A DNA stretch of 64,000 nt from Coriobacteriaceae bacterium AF45-21 (GCA_027682925.1 JAQCYU010000004.1:62001-126000), one strand, 5' to 3'; positions 8,571-18,011 are shown, counted from the stretch's first letter. Numbers and translations: made by a program. The notes: generated by a model from the letters alone, not told the origin.

Positions 8571-9929
8571 ATGGCTTCATCCGCCCCGCGCGGTCTGCGT
8601 TCCGACCATGTCGTTACCGTCGGCATTGCGCTGTTCTCGATGCTCTTTGGCGCCGGTAACCTCATTATTCCGCCGCTGCTGGCGCTGCAGGCAGGTTCTG
8701 CCACGCCGGTTGCCATGATCGGCTTTTTGATTGCCGCTATCGGTCTGCCCGTTATGGGATTTATCGCCGTGGCACTTGCCGGAACGGCGCGCGAGCTTGC
8801 CGGTCGTGTGCACCCCAAGTTTGGCGAGTTTTTTGTCGCGGCGGTGTATCTGGCTATCGGTCCGTGTCTGGCCATTCCGCGTACGAGTTCCACGGCCTTC
8901 GAGATGCTGGTGCCGCTGCTGCCCGAGGGTGTCTCGCTCGGCACGGCCCGCCTGGTGTTTGCCGTCGCCTTCTTTGCCGTCGCCTTTGTGCTCACGCTGC
9001 GCCCGGGTGTCATTACGCGCGTGCTCGGCCGCATTACGGGCCCCGCGCTCATCGCCCTTATCGTATTGGTCGTGGGCGCTGCCGTGGTCTCGCCGCTGGG
9101 TTCCGCTGCCGCGCCGCAGGCTCCTTACGATGCCGGTGCCGCCGTGCAGGGCTTTTTGACCGGTTATCAGACCATGGACCTGCTCGCGTCGCTCGCCTTT
9201 GGCATCATCATCGCCGAGACCATCCACGAGCTGGGCGTTACCGACGACAAGCGCGTGGCCTTCGAGATTTCGCGCTCCGGCGTGATCGCTGGTGTGCTCA
9301 TGGCCATCATCTACTGCGGTCTGGCGCTTGCCGGCACGCAGCTGAGCACCGTGATGCCCGATGCCACCAACGGAGCCGCCATCCTCGCCCGCTCGGCCTC
9401 CATGCACTTTGGCCTTGCCGGCACGGTCGTGGTCTTCGCCATCTTCTTCCTCGCCTGCATGAATGTGTGCATCGGCCTTATCAGCTGCTGCTCGCGTTAC
9501 TTCTGCGAGACGTATGTGGTTAAAGGGGGAGCGGAGGCTTCCGAGGAGGCCATGCGCCGTCCCTTTGCGGTTCTCGCCTTTGTGTTCGCGGCGTTTTCGT
9601 GCGTGCTCTCCAACGTGGGCCTCGACGTGATTCTTATGTTCTCGGTGCCTATGCTCAATGCTTTGTATCCCGTTGCCATCGTGCTGGTACTGATGGGCCT
9701 GGTGCACGGCTTTTGCGACGCGCATCCGCAGGTGTGGGTCTGGGTCGGCGGCGTTGTCGCGGTGCAGAGCGTAATCACTTCGGTCCGCGATGCGTTCTTT
9801 GCTGGCGCGTGGCTGCCGTTCGATGCGTTGCCGCTGGCGGATATCGGTGCTGCGTGGGCGCCGGTTGCCGTAGTGGTGTTTGTGATAGGCCTGCTTCACA
9901 GCCGTTTTGTCGCACATTCGAGGAGCTAA
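8571..9929 (+). CDS. brnQ: Branched-chain amino acid:cation symporter, BrnQ/LIVCS family
   Basis: Integral membrane carrier of about 452 aa with roughly twelve hydrophobic segments, importing Leu, Ile or Val with Na+ or H+. The N-terminal signature GIALFSMLFGAGNLIIPP is characteristic, and AIPRTSSTAFEM occurs in the third to fourth span region, as in BrnQ. The ATG at 8571 is preceded by GAAAGG. It stands alone between a terminator and the tRNA promoter, so it is probably monocistronic. In an amino-acid-fermenting anaerobe it would supply branched-chain substrates; the exact substrate cannot be read from sequence. Confidence 0.88.
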   Translation: MASSAPRGLRSDHVVTVGIALFSMLFGAGNLIIPPLLALQAGSATPVAMIGFLIAAIGLPVMGFIAVALAGTARELAGRVHPKFGEFFVAAVYLAIGPCLAIPRTSSTAFEMLVPLLPEGVSLGTARLVFAVAFFAVAFVLTLRPGVITRVLGRITGPALIALIVLVVGAAVVSPLGSAAAPQAPYDAGAAVQGFLTGYQTMDLLASLAFGIIIAETIHELGVTDDKRVAFEISRSGVIAGVLMAIIYCGLALAGTQLSTVMPDATNGAAILARSASMHFGLAGTVVVFAIFFLACMNVCIGLISCCSRYFCETYVVKGGAEASEEAMRRPFAVLAFVFAAFSCVLSNVGLDVILMFSVPMLNALYPVAIVLVLMGLVHGFCDAHPQVWVWVGGVVAVQSVITSVRDAFFAGAWLPFDALPLADIGAAWAPVAVVVFVIGLLHSRFVAHSRS

Positions 9930-9940
9930 GGTATCAATGC

Positions 9941-9969
9941 TTGCACAGGCGGGGAGTCTCCCCTATAAT
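9941..9969 (+). promoter_or_regulatory. Promoter of the tRNA-Pro / tRNA-Gly unit
   Basis: TTGCAC (9941-9946) and TATAAT (9964-9969) are separated by exactly 17 bases. The first tRNA begins 51 bases after the -10 box. A near-consensus sigma-70 type promoter. Confidence 0.8.
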
Positions 9970-10020
9970 TTCCTTCGCTTTGGGACACGCAAGGTTTAGA
10001 CCTTAGCTGCTCAACACCTT

Positions 10021-10097
10021 CGGGACGTGGCGCAGTTTGGTAGCGCGCCTGCTTTGGGAGCAGGATGTCGCAGGTTCAAATCCTGTCGTCCCGACCA
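10021..10097 (+). tRNA. tRNA-Pro (anticodon TGG)
   Basis: A full cloverleaf: 7-bp acceptor CGGGACG/CGTCCCG, anticodon stem CCTGC/GCAGG with loop TTTGGGA, a TTCAAAT T-loop, and an encoded CCA end. Confidence 0.95.
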
Positions 10098-10103
10098 TAT
10101 CTT

Positions 10104-10176
10104 GCGGGCGTAGTTCAATGGTAGAACCCCAGCTTCCAAGCTGATGACGCGGGTTCGATTCCCGTCGCCCGCTCCA
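10104..10176 (+). tRNA. tRNA-Gly (anticodon TCC), anticodon loop one base short
   Basis: Acceptor GCGGGCG/CGCCCGC, D-stem GTTC/GAAC, T-arm and CCA are normal. The anticodon stem CAGC/GCTG encloses only six bases (TTCCAA) instead of seven. Other bacterial tRNA-Gly(TCC) genes have CAGCCTTCCAAGCTG, so one C is missing around 10134. This matches the many single-base deletions in coding genes of this window and is probably a sequence error. Confidence 0.88.
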
Positions 10177-10188
10177 TAAGATAGATGA

Positions 10189-10224
10189 ATGGCTCTGGTT
10201 CCTTTTGGGACCAGAGCCATTTTT
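10189..10224 (+). terminator. Rho-independent terminator after the tRNAs
   Basis: 14-bp stem ATGGCTCTGGTTCC/GGGACCAGAGCCAT with one G-T pair, then a run of T. Confidence 0.88.
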
Positions 10225-10262
10225 GTAAGTGTACGGGGTGACGGGAGGCCTTTAACGGCGTG

Positions 10263-10286
10263 AAACAGTCCGTATTTCACCGCAAC
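10263..10286. repeat. Interspersed repeat, family D, single arm
   Basis: 24 bp identical to the reverse complement of 48046-48069. Only one arm is found here; at 48046-48110 and 32707-32771 the motif forms a two-armed palindrome. It lies just downstream of the minus-strand toxin gene. Confidence 0.75.
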
Positions 10287-10332
10287 CTAGAGGGGATGAG
10301 GCTGAGGGGCGGGCAATGCCGTTGCCTGCCGG

Positions 10333-10788
10333 TTAGTGGCGACCGTGGTGGCGGAGCTTGTCGATGGTGGCGTCGGTGCTGTGGCCGCGGGCGTCGGCTG
10401 CGGTTTGGCGCTTGCGGCGGTAATCGATCATGCCTTGGATGATGGGCTTGCCAAAGCTCACGACATCATCGTTGTAGATGGCGGTTCGGGCTGCGAGGAG
10501 GCAGTCGGAAAAGTCCATATGGGTCTTGCCAAAGAGTTTGACGGCGAGGGCGACAACGGTGGGCTCGTCGACCATGACGTCATCGAGCAGCCTTTTCATG
10601 GCCGCAGCAATCTCAACGCGGGGAACCTTATAGACGTCGCGCAGCGTGACCACGACGCGCGTGATGATTTCGGGGTAGACACGAGCAGTGCGCGTGGCGA
10701 TGACCTTGGCGGCGCGCGGTGACAGAACTTCGTCGTCGTCAAGCAGGTAGCGTAGGATGACGGTCTCGTCGATGATGGTGCTACTCAT
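10333..10788 (-). CDS. PIN-domain toxin-like protein (VapC type, degenerate acidic site)
   Basis: 151 aa, PIN fold. The N-terminal strand TIIDETVILRYLLDDD gives the first acidic residue (Asp7), and HMDFSDCLLAAR (about 93) gives another. Two positions that are normally acidic seem changed: the Glu before the VYKVPR helix aligns with Arg, and the last strand has VSFGKP where VapC proteins have an Asp after Phe. Nuclease activity may therefore be lost; this rests on alignment from memory. The ATG overlaps the antitoxin stop by eight bases, typical of a coupled toxin-antitoxin pair. The C-terminus is basic and polar. Confidence 0.65.
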   Translation of the reverse strand: MSSTIIDETVILRYLLDDDEVLSPRAAKVIATRTARVYPEIITRVVVTLRDVYKVPRVEIAAAMKRLLDDVMVDEPTVVALAVKLFGKTHMDFSDCLLAARTAIYNDDVVSFGKPIIQGMIDYRRKRQTAADARGHSTDATIDKLRHHGRH

Positions 10789-11104
10789 GGATATCTACTT
10801 CCTCGGGACCCAAAATCGAATCGTCGCTTTCTGTGGCAAGGTACTCAATCCAGGCATTGCGCTCCTCGGAGCGGCGATTGGGGTCCCCATATGCTTTGAG
10901 CGATCCATAGGCGGCGGTGCCGTCCTTTGAGCGCACGGCGACCGGCTGAAAGGGAAGCTTGCGCATCAAAATGCTCTGCGCGCCAAAAAGGCGCACGGCC
11001 TCGGCGAGCGATGTGCCCATGGCGTCGTAGAGACGCTCGGCATGCTGCTTATCTTCCTCGCGAATGCGCACCTGCAGGATGGCTCGTTTTTGAGTCGATG
11101 ACAT
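10781..11104 (-). CDS. RelB/DinJ-family antitoxin-like protein
   Basis: 107 aa. The N-terminus (AILQVRIREEDKQHAERLYDAMGTSLAEAVRLF) has the pattern of the RelB/DinJ ribbon-helix-helix DNA-binding domain; the rest is polar and acidic, as expected for a toxin-neutralising tail. ATG at 11104 has GGGAGG six bases upstream; an adjacent GTG could also start. RelB-type antitoxins usually pair with RelE/YafQ toxins, so partnership with a PIN protein is an unusual combination. The promoter must lie in the AT-rich region to the right. Confidence 0.65.
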   Translation of the reverse strand: MSSTQKRAILQVRIREEDKQHAERLYDAMGTSLAEAVRLFGAQSILMRKLPFQPVAVRSKDGTAAYGSLKAYGDPNRRSEERNAWIEYLATESDDSILGPEEVDIHE

Positions 11105-11107
11105 CAC

Positions 11108-11533
11108 TGGCCTCCCTTAATGAGCGTGCAATTTGAATAGTCAAATACTGCATCGGCTAATAACAGCCAATCTTACAACCACTACTTTATTGCACTAGAG
11201 TAATTGAGTGTAAACGATATTACAAACGTACTACATCCTTCAGAAATGAGCGTGAAATCTCCCCTGGATGTACGCATGTAATACACTCACCTTTATAGCT
11301 TCTAGAGAATAATTCCAACCTGCCAAAACCCCTGCAATACACCCGTATTGCAGGGCCTATGCTCAAGTTTGCCCCCTGCAACTGCGTATATTTAACCTGT
11401 ATATCGTTGGAGGAATTCTATCGAAGTGCCTGTTTCGCCGCATGCACTCGATACGCCGATGCCGGACCACGGGCGGTCCGGGGCAACGTCGGCAGGGTTT
11501 CTCCGGCATGGGATTCAGGAGGGAGTGAACAAC
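11108..11533. promoter_or_regulatory. AT-rich divergent regulatory region before the formate hydrogenlyase locus
   Basis: About 425 bp between divergent units. The first 300 bp is clearly richer in A+T than the rest of the window, as expected for a promoter region. A perfect 11-bp inverted repeat CCCTGCAATAC/GTATTGCAGGG (11330-11340, 11345-11355) with a 4-base loop stands in the middle; read on the minus strand it is followed by TTTT, otherwise it could be a regulator site. No convincing protein-coding frame was found. Confidence 0.5.
11459..11509 (+). promoter_or_regulatory. Leader RNA with two competing hairpins before hydN
   Basis: An 8-bp closing stem ATGCCGGA/TCCGGCAT (11459-11466 with 11502-11509) excludes a perfect 7-bp hairpin CCGGACC/GGTCCGG (11462-11468 with 11475-11481), because they share 11462-11466. 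The pair ends eight bases before the AGGAGGG ribosome site of the next gene. The geometry would suit translational or transcriptional switching; no known riboswitch class is recognised. Confidence 0.4.
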
Positions 11534-12052
11534 ATGGGCAATAAACGAGTCGTGGCTGATTCTTCACGCTGCATTGGGTGCCAAACCTGTATGGCGGCGT
11601 GCATCGAGGCACACGATATTCCCGGCAACATCGCCGCACCTCGCTTACGCGTAACGCGCACCTACGAGATCTCCGCGCCGGTGGCATGTCACCACTGCGA
11701 GGACGCTCCGTGCGCGAAGGCCTGTCCTACGGGCGCCTTGTTCTTTGATCCAAAGAACCATCGTATCGGCGTCAACGAGGACAACTGCATCGGTTGCAAG
11801 AGCTGCGTTATGGCATGCCCCTTTGGCGCCGTGAGCGTGGCGACCACGCAGGTCCCCGTCTTGATGGGTGACGTTCGCGTGGGTTCGCAGACTAAGAGCT
11901 TCGTGCTCAAGTGCGACCTGTGCGTGGACCGTCCTGGCGGTCCGGCGTGTGCCGAGGCGTGCCCGACCAAGGGCCTCACCCTGGTGGACGAGGGGCGTCT
12001 GGCAGAACTGACTGCCGAGCGTGCCCGCGCCACCATCGAAAACGAGGCGTAA
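11534..12052 (+). CDS. hydN: HydN-like electron-transfer protein, four [4Fe-4S] clusters
   Basis: 172 aa ferredoxin-type protein with the cysteine layout of HydN/HycB/DmsB-like subunits: RCIGCQTCMAAC, HHCEDAPCAKACPTG, NCIGCKSCVMACPFG and KCDLCVDRPGGPACAEACPTKG, enough for four cubane clusters. No membrane segment or signal is seen, so it is cytoplasmic. It lies directly ahead of fdhF and should accept electrons from formate dehydrogenase. The ATG at 11534 has AGGAGGG at good distance; the longer open frame upstream lacks conserved residues. A similar protein (14429) follows fdhF, so one is HydN-like and the other the complex-bound HyfA/HycB-like subunit. Confidence 0.85.
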   Translation: MGNKRVVADSSRCIGCQTCMAACIEAHDIPGNIAAPRLRVTRTYEISAPVACHHCEDAPCAKACPTGALFFDPKNHRIGVNEDNCIGCKSCVMACPFGAVSVATTQVPVLMGDVRVGSQTKSFVLKCDLCVDRPGGPACAEACPTKGLTLVDEGRLAELTAERARATIENEA

Positions 12053-12127
12053 GTGTTGGGGCGACGGGCCCAATGATTGTCAAATAAGTACCGAGTATTC
12101 GGTAGCAGAGAAAGGAAGGAGGGTGTC

Positions 12128-14350
12128 ATGGAGAAGCATAAAGTGATCTGCCCGTATTGCGGCGCCGGTTGCCAGTTTAACCTCTTGGTCCAAAACGGCC
12201 AGGTCGTGGGTACCGAACCGCTCAACGGCATCACCAACCAGAGCGAGCTGTGCCTTAAGGGCATGAGCGGCTACGACTTCATCAACGACACCAAGATCTT
12301 GACTCCTCGCGTACTGCACCCGATGATCCGCCGCACCAAGGGCGCGGATCTTGAGCGCGTAAGCTGGGACGAGGCGCTGGATTTCACCGCATCTAAGATG
12401 CAGGCCATAATTGACGAATATGGTCCTAACGCTGTCATGACCACCGGCTCTTCGCGAGGCGGCGGCAATGAAGCGAACTACGTCATGCAGAAGTTTACGC
12501 GTGCGTGCATCGGCACCCACAGCGTGGACAACTGCGCCCGTACTTGACACGGCCCTACTGTCCTCGGTCTGATGGACACGGTTGGTTCAGGTTGCATGTC
12601 ATGCTCCATCCCCGGTATGGAGGATGCGGGCTGCATTTTCCTCTTCGGCTATAACCCTGCCGATTCGCACCCCATCGTCGCAAGGCGCATCGTGCGAGCC
12701 AAAGAAAAGGGTTGCAAGATCATCGTTGCCGACCCGCGCCATATCGAAACCGCGCGTATCGCCGATATCTACCTTCCGATCAAGAACGGTTGCAACGTCG
12801 CGTTCCTCAACGCCTTTGCTAACTGTCTTGTCAACGATGGCCTCTACGACAAGGAATTCGTCGCCGAGCATACGAACGGCTTTGACGAGTGGTGGGAGAC
12901 CATCAAGAACTACACTCCCGAATCCGTACAGGACATCACGGGTGTCGAGCCCGCGTTGATCCACCAAGCTGCCGAGATGTACGCCACGGCGAAGCCTTCT
13001 GCCATCATTGGCTGGGGCATGGGCGTATGCCAGCAGAAGCAGAACCTGAAGACGGTGCACACCATCGCCTCCATCGCCTGCGTTGCCGGCCAGATCGGCA
13101 AACCCAATTCCGGCCTCGCGCCCGTGCGCGGTCAGAATAACGTCCAGGGCTCCTGCGATATGGGCATGCTGCCCAACCTGTACCCTGGCTACCAGAAGGT
13201 CACCGACCCGGCTGTGCGTGCCAAGTTTGCCAAGGCTTGGGGCGTGCCCGAGGAAAAGCTCCCGCTCGAGGAGGGCTATAAGCTCACCGACCTGGGCCAC
13301 CTGGTCGACGAGGGCAAGGTGCACTGCTTCTACAACTACGGCGAGGACCCGGTACAGACCGAGCCCGATTCGGCCGGTATGCGCAAGACGCTCTCCGAGC
13401 TGGATCTGTTCATTTGCCAGGACATCTTTATGACGCAGACGACCATGCTCGCCGACGTCATCCTGCCTGCCACCTCTTGGGGCGAGCACGAGGGTGTCTT
13501 TACCGCATCCGACCGTAGCTTTCAGCACTTTGACGCGGCCGTTCCGCCCAAGGGCGAGTGCCGTCACGACTGGGAGATCTTCGCGGACCTGTCCACGCGT
13601 ATGGGCTATCCCATGCACTACGACAACACCGAGCAGATCTGGAACGAGTGCATTAGCCTGTGCCCCAACTTTGTGGGCGCGACCTACGAGAAGATGGCTC
13701 CCGAGGGCGGCTACGCCCAGTGGCCCGTCAAGAGCACCGATGTGAACGACCACGGTACGCCCGACATGTTCGCTGGTGGCAAGTTCACCACCAAGGACGG
13801 CCGCGCCAACCTGATGGCGCACGACTGGGAGGCGCCCTCCGAGCTTCCCGACGATGAGTACCCGCTCATCCTGTGCACCGTCCGCGAGGTCGGCCACTAC
13901 AGCTGCCGCTCGATGACCGGCAACTGCAAGACGCTGGCGCTGCTTGCCGACGAGCCCGGCTTTGTCCGCATGAATCCCGCGGACGCCGAGGCGCGCGGCA
14001 TCAAGAACGGCGACATCGTCTCGATTCACAGCCGCCGCGGCCAGGTATACAGCCGCGCCGACGTGAGCGATCGCATCAACAAGGGCACGGTCTATATGAC
14101 CTACCAGTGGTGGATCGGCAAGTGCAACGAGCTGACCATTCACAAGGTCGACCCGGTCTCGCATACGCCCGAGGACAAGTTCTCCGCCTGCCAGGTCGAC
14201 GCTATCGCCGACCAGGTCTGGGCCGAGGGCGAGGTCGAGCGTCAGTACACCGAGCTCAAGCAGGCTCTGGTGGACGCCGCCGCTCCCCAGGACGTTGAGC
14301 CCGGCGCCGCCAAGTTCGATGACGAGGCGCACGTGAACCAAATCGTGTAG
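12128..14350 (+). CDS. fdhF: Formate dehydrogenase H, selenocysteine-containing
   Basis: 740 aa Mo-bisMGD enzyme oxidising formate to CO2. Cluster ligands are at Cys8, Cys11, Cys15 and Cys42, with Lys44 behind, the same numbering as E. coli FdhF. Codon 140 is an in-frame TGA (12545-12547) in the context NCART-U-HGPT, exactly the position of Sec140-His141 in E. coli. Translation resumes as VLGLMDTVGSGCMSCS and continues without interruption to 14350. C-terminal MPT-binding motifs (LILCTVREVGHYSCRSMTG) are present. The start at 12128 has GGAAGGAGGG before it. No twin-arginine signal is present, so it is cytoplasmic and fits the hydrogenase encoded downstream. Confidence 0.95.
12545..12578 (+). 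promoter_or_regulatory. Selenocysteine UGA and SECIS element of fdhF
   Basis: UGA at 12545-12547. A 5-bp stem TGTCC/GGACA (12559-12563, 12574-12578) closes the loop TCGGTCTGAT, which carries the GGTCT seen in the E. coli fdhF SECIS loop. The loop starts 17 bases after the UGA. This is a convincing SelB-binding hairpin. Confidence 0.85.
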
Positions 14351-14371
14351 TCCCGTTCTCGTTGGCTTTTT

Positions 14372-14414
14372 GGGCCGGGCGTCCCGTACGTTCGGGAGCC
14401 CGGCCCGTTATTTT
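14372..14414 (+). terminator. Terminator-like hairpin between fdhF and hyfA
   Basis: 9-bp stem GGGCCGGGC/GCCCGGCCC continued by TCCCG/CGGGA, followed by GTTATTTT. It could separate fdhF from the hydrogenase genes or set their ratio. Confidence 0.65.
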
Positions 14415-14428
14415 GAAAGGAAGTGGGG

Positions 14429-15046
14429 ATGAACCGCTTCATCGACATCAACCCGGAGAGGTGCATCGGCTGCGGAACATGCCAGTCCGCCTGTGCCGAC
14501 GCCCACCGGATGCAGGGTCTTCAGGATACGCCGCGTCTGGCGCTCGTGAAGACCGGCGGTATTTCGGCCGCCCTTGCCTGCCACCATTGCGAGGGTGCCC
14601 CCTGCGCCGAGGTCTGCCCGGTGAATGCCATCGAGCACGATGGCGACCGCATCCACGTCAAGGAGCAGGAGTGCATCGGGTGCAGGCTGTGCGCCATCGC
14701 GTGCCCCTTCGGAGCCATCCATCCCGATGGCACGTCTATCGCCGGTGTCGCAGGCATGTGCGACCCGACGCCTTCGTATCCTAAGTCCCTGAGCAGCCTG
14801 CTTACGTGGGCTCCCGGCCAGTACACCTGCGCTGTCAAGTGCGACCTGTGCGCCTTCGATCCGGACGGCCCGCATTGTGTGGCGGCGTGCCCCACCAAGG
14901 CGCTGACCGTCATGGGCGGCGCGGCCGATCGCGAGCTCGACGAGGCCAAACGCCTGCGCTCGATCGAAAACGGTCCGGCCGTCGACGTTACCGCTGTGGC
15001 CCAGGGCCTGTCCGAGAAAGCAGAAGGGAGCGTAAACAATGGATAG
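14429..15046 (+). CDS. hyfA: Hydrogenase-4 / FHL electron-transfer subunit, four [4Fe-4S]
   Basis: 205 aa, HyfA/HycB-like. Cysteine groups: RCIGCGTCQSAC, HHCEGAPCAEVCPVNA, ECIGCRLCAIACPFG and KCDLCAFDPDGPHCVAACPTKA. In formate hydrogenlyase this subunit carries electrons from FdhF to the hydrogenase peripheral arm. It starts at the ATG at 14429 behind AAAGGAAG (an in-frame GTG lies six bases earlier) and its stop overlaps the start of hyfB by eight bases. The insert between the third and fourth groups is longer than in the HydN-like protein upstream, which separates the two roles. Assignment to HyfA rather than HycB follows from the Hyf-like order that follows. Confidence 0.82.
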   Translation: MNRFIDINPERCIGCGTCQSACADAHRMQGLQDTPRLALVKTGGISAALACHHCEGAPCAEVCPVNAIEHDGDRIHVKEQECIGCRLCAIACPFGAIHPDGTSIAGVAGMCDPTPSYPKSLSSLLTWAPGQYTCAVKCDLCAFDPDGPHCVAACPTKALTVMGGAADRELDEAKRLRSIENGPAVDVTAVAQGLSEKAEGSVNNG

Positions 15047-17055
15047 CATGACGCTGTTTATCGCATCGCTTGCCGTCTCGTGCATCGGTGCGCTCGCCTC
15101 GGTTCTGCTGATTAAGGCCGACAACGCCGCCAAGACCGCCGGCTGCCTGATCGGCGCCGTCGCGGCCGTGCTGTCGTTCATCGCGGGCCTCGAGGCCGTG
15201 CTTGGCGACGTTTCGTCCCTCAACACGGTCTTCTTCTTCCCGTTCGCCCGTCTCGAGCTCTTGCTCAACGGCCTTGCGGGCCTGATCGTGATCCTCATCT
15301 CGATTCTCGCCTTTGCGGGCTTCATCTACGGTCTGTCCTACTTCGACGAGTACCCGGGCAAGGTCGGGCGCGCCGGCTTCTTTATGAACACCTTCGTCGC
15401 CTCGATGATGCTCGTCATCACCGCCGACAACGTGTTCTGGTTCCTGGTCGCCTTTGAGCTCATGTCCCTTACGAGCTACTTCCTTGTCGTTATCGAGGAG
15501 AACAAGAACTCCATTAGGGGCGGTTGGCTCTACTTCGTCATCGCGCACGTGGGCTTCGTTCTCATCATGGCGAGCTTCCTGCTCATGACCAACGGCGTGG
15601 GCGGTTCCTTCAGCTTCAGTGATTTCCGTACGCATGACTTTGGACCCGCCGTCTCCTCCGCGTGCTTCGTCCTCGCGTTCTTCGGATTTGGCGCGAAGGC
15701 CGGTATCATTCCGCTGCACTCCTGGCTGCCCCAGGCGCACCCCGAGGCGCCGTCCAACGTGTCCGCCCTCATGTCCGGCGGCATGATCAAGATCGGCATC
15801 CTGGGAATCCTCAAGGTCGGTCTCGACCTGCTCGCGGGTTCGGGCGTCCAGCTCTGGTGGGGCCTCATGGTCCTGGTCTTCGGATCCATCTCGTCGGTCC
15901 TGGGTGTCGTCTACGCCCTCCACGAGCACGACATCAAGCGCCTGCTTGCCTATCACTCCGTCGAGAACATCGGCATCATCTTGCTCGGTGTCGGCGCGTC
16001 CATGACGGCGCACGCCCTGGGCAACGACGTCATCGCGACGATCGCGCTCATGGCCGCCCTCTACCACACGCTCAACCACGCCATGTTCAAGGGCGAGCTG
16101 TTCCTCGGCGCGGGCTCCCTGCTCTATGCCACGGGTACGCGCAACATGGAGAAGATGGGCGGTCTGTTCCGCCGCATGCCGGTCACGGCCGTCTGCTTCC
16201 TCATCGGTGCCCTTGCCATCTCGGCCATCCCGCCGCTCAACGGCTTCGTTTCCGAGTGGTTCACCTACCAGTCCCTGTTCAACATCTCGACGCTCTCCGA
16301 CCCGGTCGTCATGGTGTTCGCCGTCGCCTCCGCGGCCGCCCTCGCCATCACCGGTGCCCTGGCCGTCACGTGCTTCGTGAAGGCTACGGCGTCTCGTTCG
16401 CGAGCAGCCCTCGTTCCCAGGAGGCCGCGAACGCCAAGGAGTCCCCGGCTCCGATGTTGTTCTCGCAGATGCTCCTCGCGGCCATCTGCGTGGTACTGGG
16501 AATCGGCTCCCCGGTCATCGCCCCGGTTCTGGGCGACGTCGCCCAGAGCGTGCTTGCCGGCTCCGCCGTCACAGCCACCTCGGGCGTGTCTCTCGTGAAC
16601 GAGATTTCCGGTGCCGCCACCTCCACCCCCGCGATCGCCATCGCGCTCGTGGTCCTCACCGGCCTCGCGTTCGCGTTGAGGTCCTGCCTCGGCGCCAAGG
16701 CCCCCGCTAAGAAGACCGACCCTTGGGCGTGCGGCTACGAGCCAACGAGCACATGCCCGTCGTCGCCACGAGCTTCGCGTCCGACGTCGAACTCTTCATG
16801 GGCCCGCTCTACACCCTGCGCGAGGTATGCACCAAGATCTGCTGGTCCATCGCGCACGTGTTCCAGAAGCTCACCGGTGTCGCCCAGGGCGTCGAGCCCC
16901 TGCCCGACCGTTTCCTGGTCGATGCACCGAGCGAGGGTGCCGACAAGCTGGCCGGCCTCGCCTCCAAGATCGAGGGCGGCAACTACTCCGTATACATCTG
17001 CTACATCGTCGCGGCGCTCGTGGTCTTCCTCGTGCTCGCCGTGGTCATGGTCTAG
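15039..17055 (+). CDS. hyfB: Hydrogenase-4 component B (NuoL/antiporter-like), two frameshifts
   Basis: Large polytopic membrane subunit, about 670 aa after correction, the usual size of HyfB. The conserved antiporter core is visible: ADNVFWFLVAFELMSL, GAKAGIIPLHSWLPQAHPEAP, DIKRLLAYHSVENIG and NHAMFKGELFLGAG, with conserved Lys, His and Glu of proton-pumping subunits. Two apparent single-base losses break the frame, near 16384 (GGCCTAC expected, GGCTAC present) and near 16742 (GCCCAAC expected, GCCAAC present); between and after them the protein continues (WACGYEP, then NEHMPVVATSF) to 17055. It overlaps hyfA at its start. It should couple electron flow to proton or sodium translocation. Confidence 0.85.
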
Positions 17056-17072
17056 AGAGGGGAGAGGATATT

Positions 17073-17995
17073 ATGAACATCGTTCTTGCGATGGCGCAGG
17101 GCCTCGTGGTCATGCTGGTCGCGCCCTTCTTCTCCGGCCTCGCCCGTGTGATTCGCGCGAAGATGCACAATCGCCGCGGTCCGTCCATCCTTCAGGATTA
17201 CCGGGACCTCGCGAAGCTCATGGCGCGTCCCGAGTCCGTGAGTTCCGACTCGAGCTTCGTGCTGCGCATCATGCCGCCGCTGTTCCTCGCGGTGTCGTTT
17301 ATGCTCGCCATGGGCCTGCCCATGTTCACGCTCCAGAGCCCCATGCCCGTCTTTGGTGACGCCATCACCATCATGTACGCGCTCGCGCTGTCCCGCTTCT
17401 TCTTCGCGCTGTCCGGCGTGGATTCCTCCAACGCCTACGCGGCTTCGGCGGTATCCGCGAGCTCCTCATGAGCGTGCTCATCGAGCCGTCCATGCTCATC
17501 GCGCTGTTCACCGTCGCCATCGTGTGCGGCTCCACGGACATTGCGACCATGGGTCAGCACATCGTTACGGGCAACGTCTCGAGCGTCGTCGCCGTTATCC
17601 TCGCCGGCGTCGCCTTCGCGGCCGCCTGTTACATGGAGCTCGGCAAGCTTCCGTTCGATCAGGCCGAAGCCGAGCAGGAGCTCCAGGAGGGCCCGCTCGC
17701 CGAGCTCTCCGGCCCGTCCCTGGCCATGATGAAGCTCGCCATGGGCATGAAGCAGGTCGTGGTCGTCGCTTGGTTCACCTCCATCTTCATCCCCTGGGGA
17801 GAGCCCGCGACCATCGGCGTCACCGCTCTCGTGGGCGCCGTCGTCTTCCTCGTCAAGTGCCTGGTCGATTTCGTCGTCTGCGGCGTGCTCGAGAACTCCG
17901 TTTCCCGTTCGCGCTTCAAGGTGCTCGGTAACCAGACCTGGGCCGTCGTCGGCATCGCGGTCCTCGCGTTCGTCTTCGTCGTCGTAGGCGTGTAG
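17073..17995 (+). CDS. hyfC: Hydrogenase-4 component C (NuoH-like membrane anchor), frameshifted
   Basis: About 307 aa, seven to eight hydrophobic segments, matching HyfC/HycD/NuoH, the subunit that joins the membrane arm to the nickel-iron arm. Motifs: RRGPSILQDYRDLAKL near residue 35 and ELGKLPFDQAEAEQEL near residue 190. Near 17441 a GGG appears as GG; the second frame continues GGIRELLMSVLIEPS and runs to 17995. RBS GAGAGGGGAGAGG precedes the ATG at 17073. The corrected protein has normal length and no missing conserved segment, so the shift is more likely an error than inactivation. Confidence 0.85.
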
Positions 17996-18011
17996 GGAGA
18001 AGGGAGAAACT

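Noticed and set aside
12545-12547. Premature stop making fdhF two genes or a pseudogene
   Set aside because: The TGA is exactly at codon 140, the Sec position of FdhF, and is followed by a good SECIS hairpin; SelA, SelB, SelD and selC are all present.
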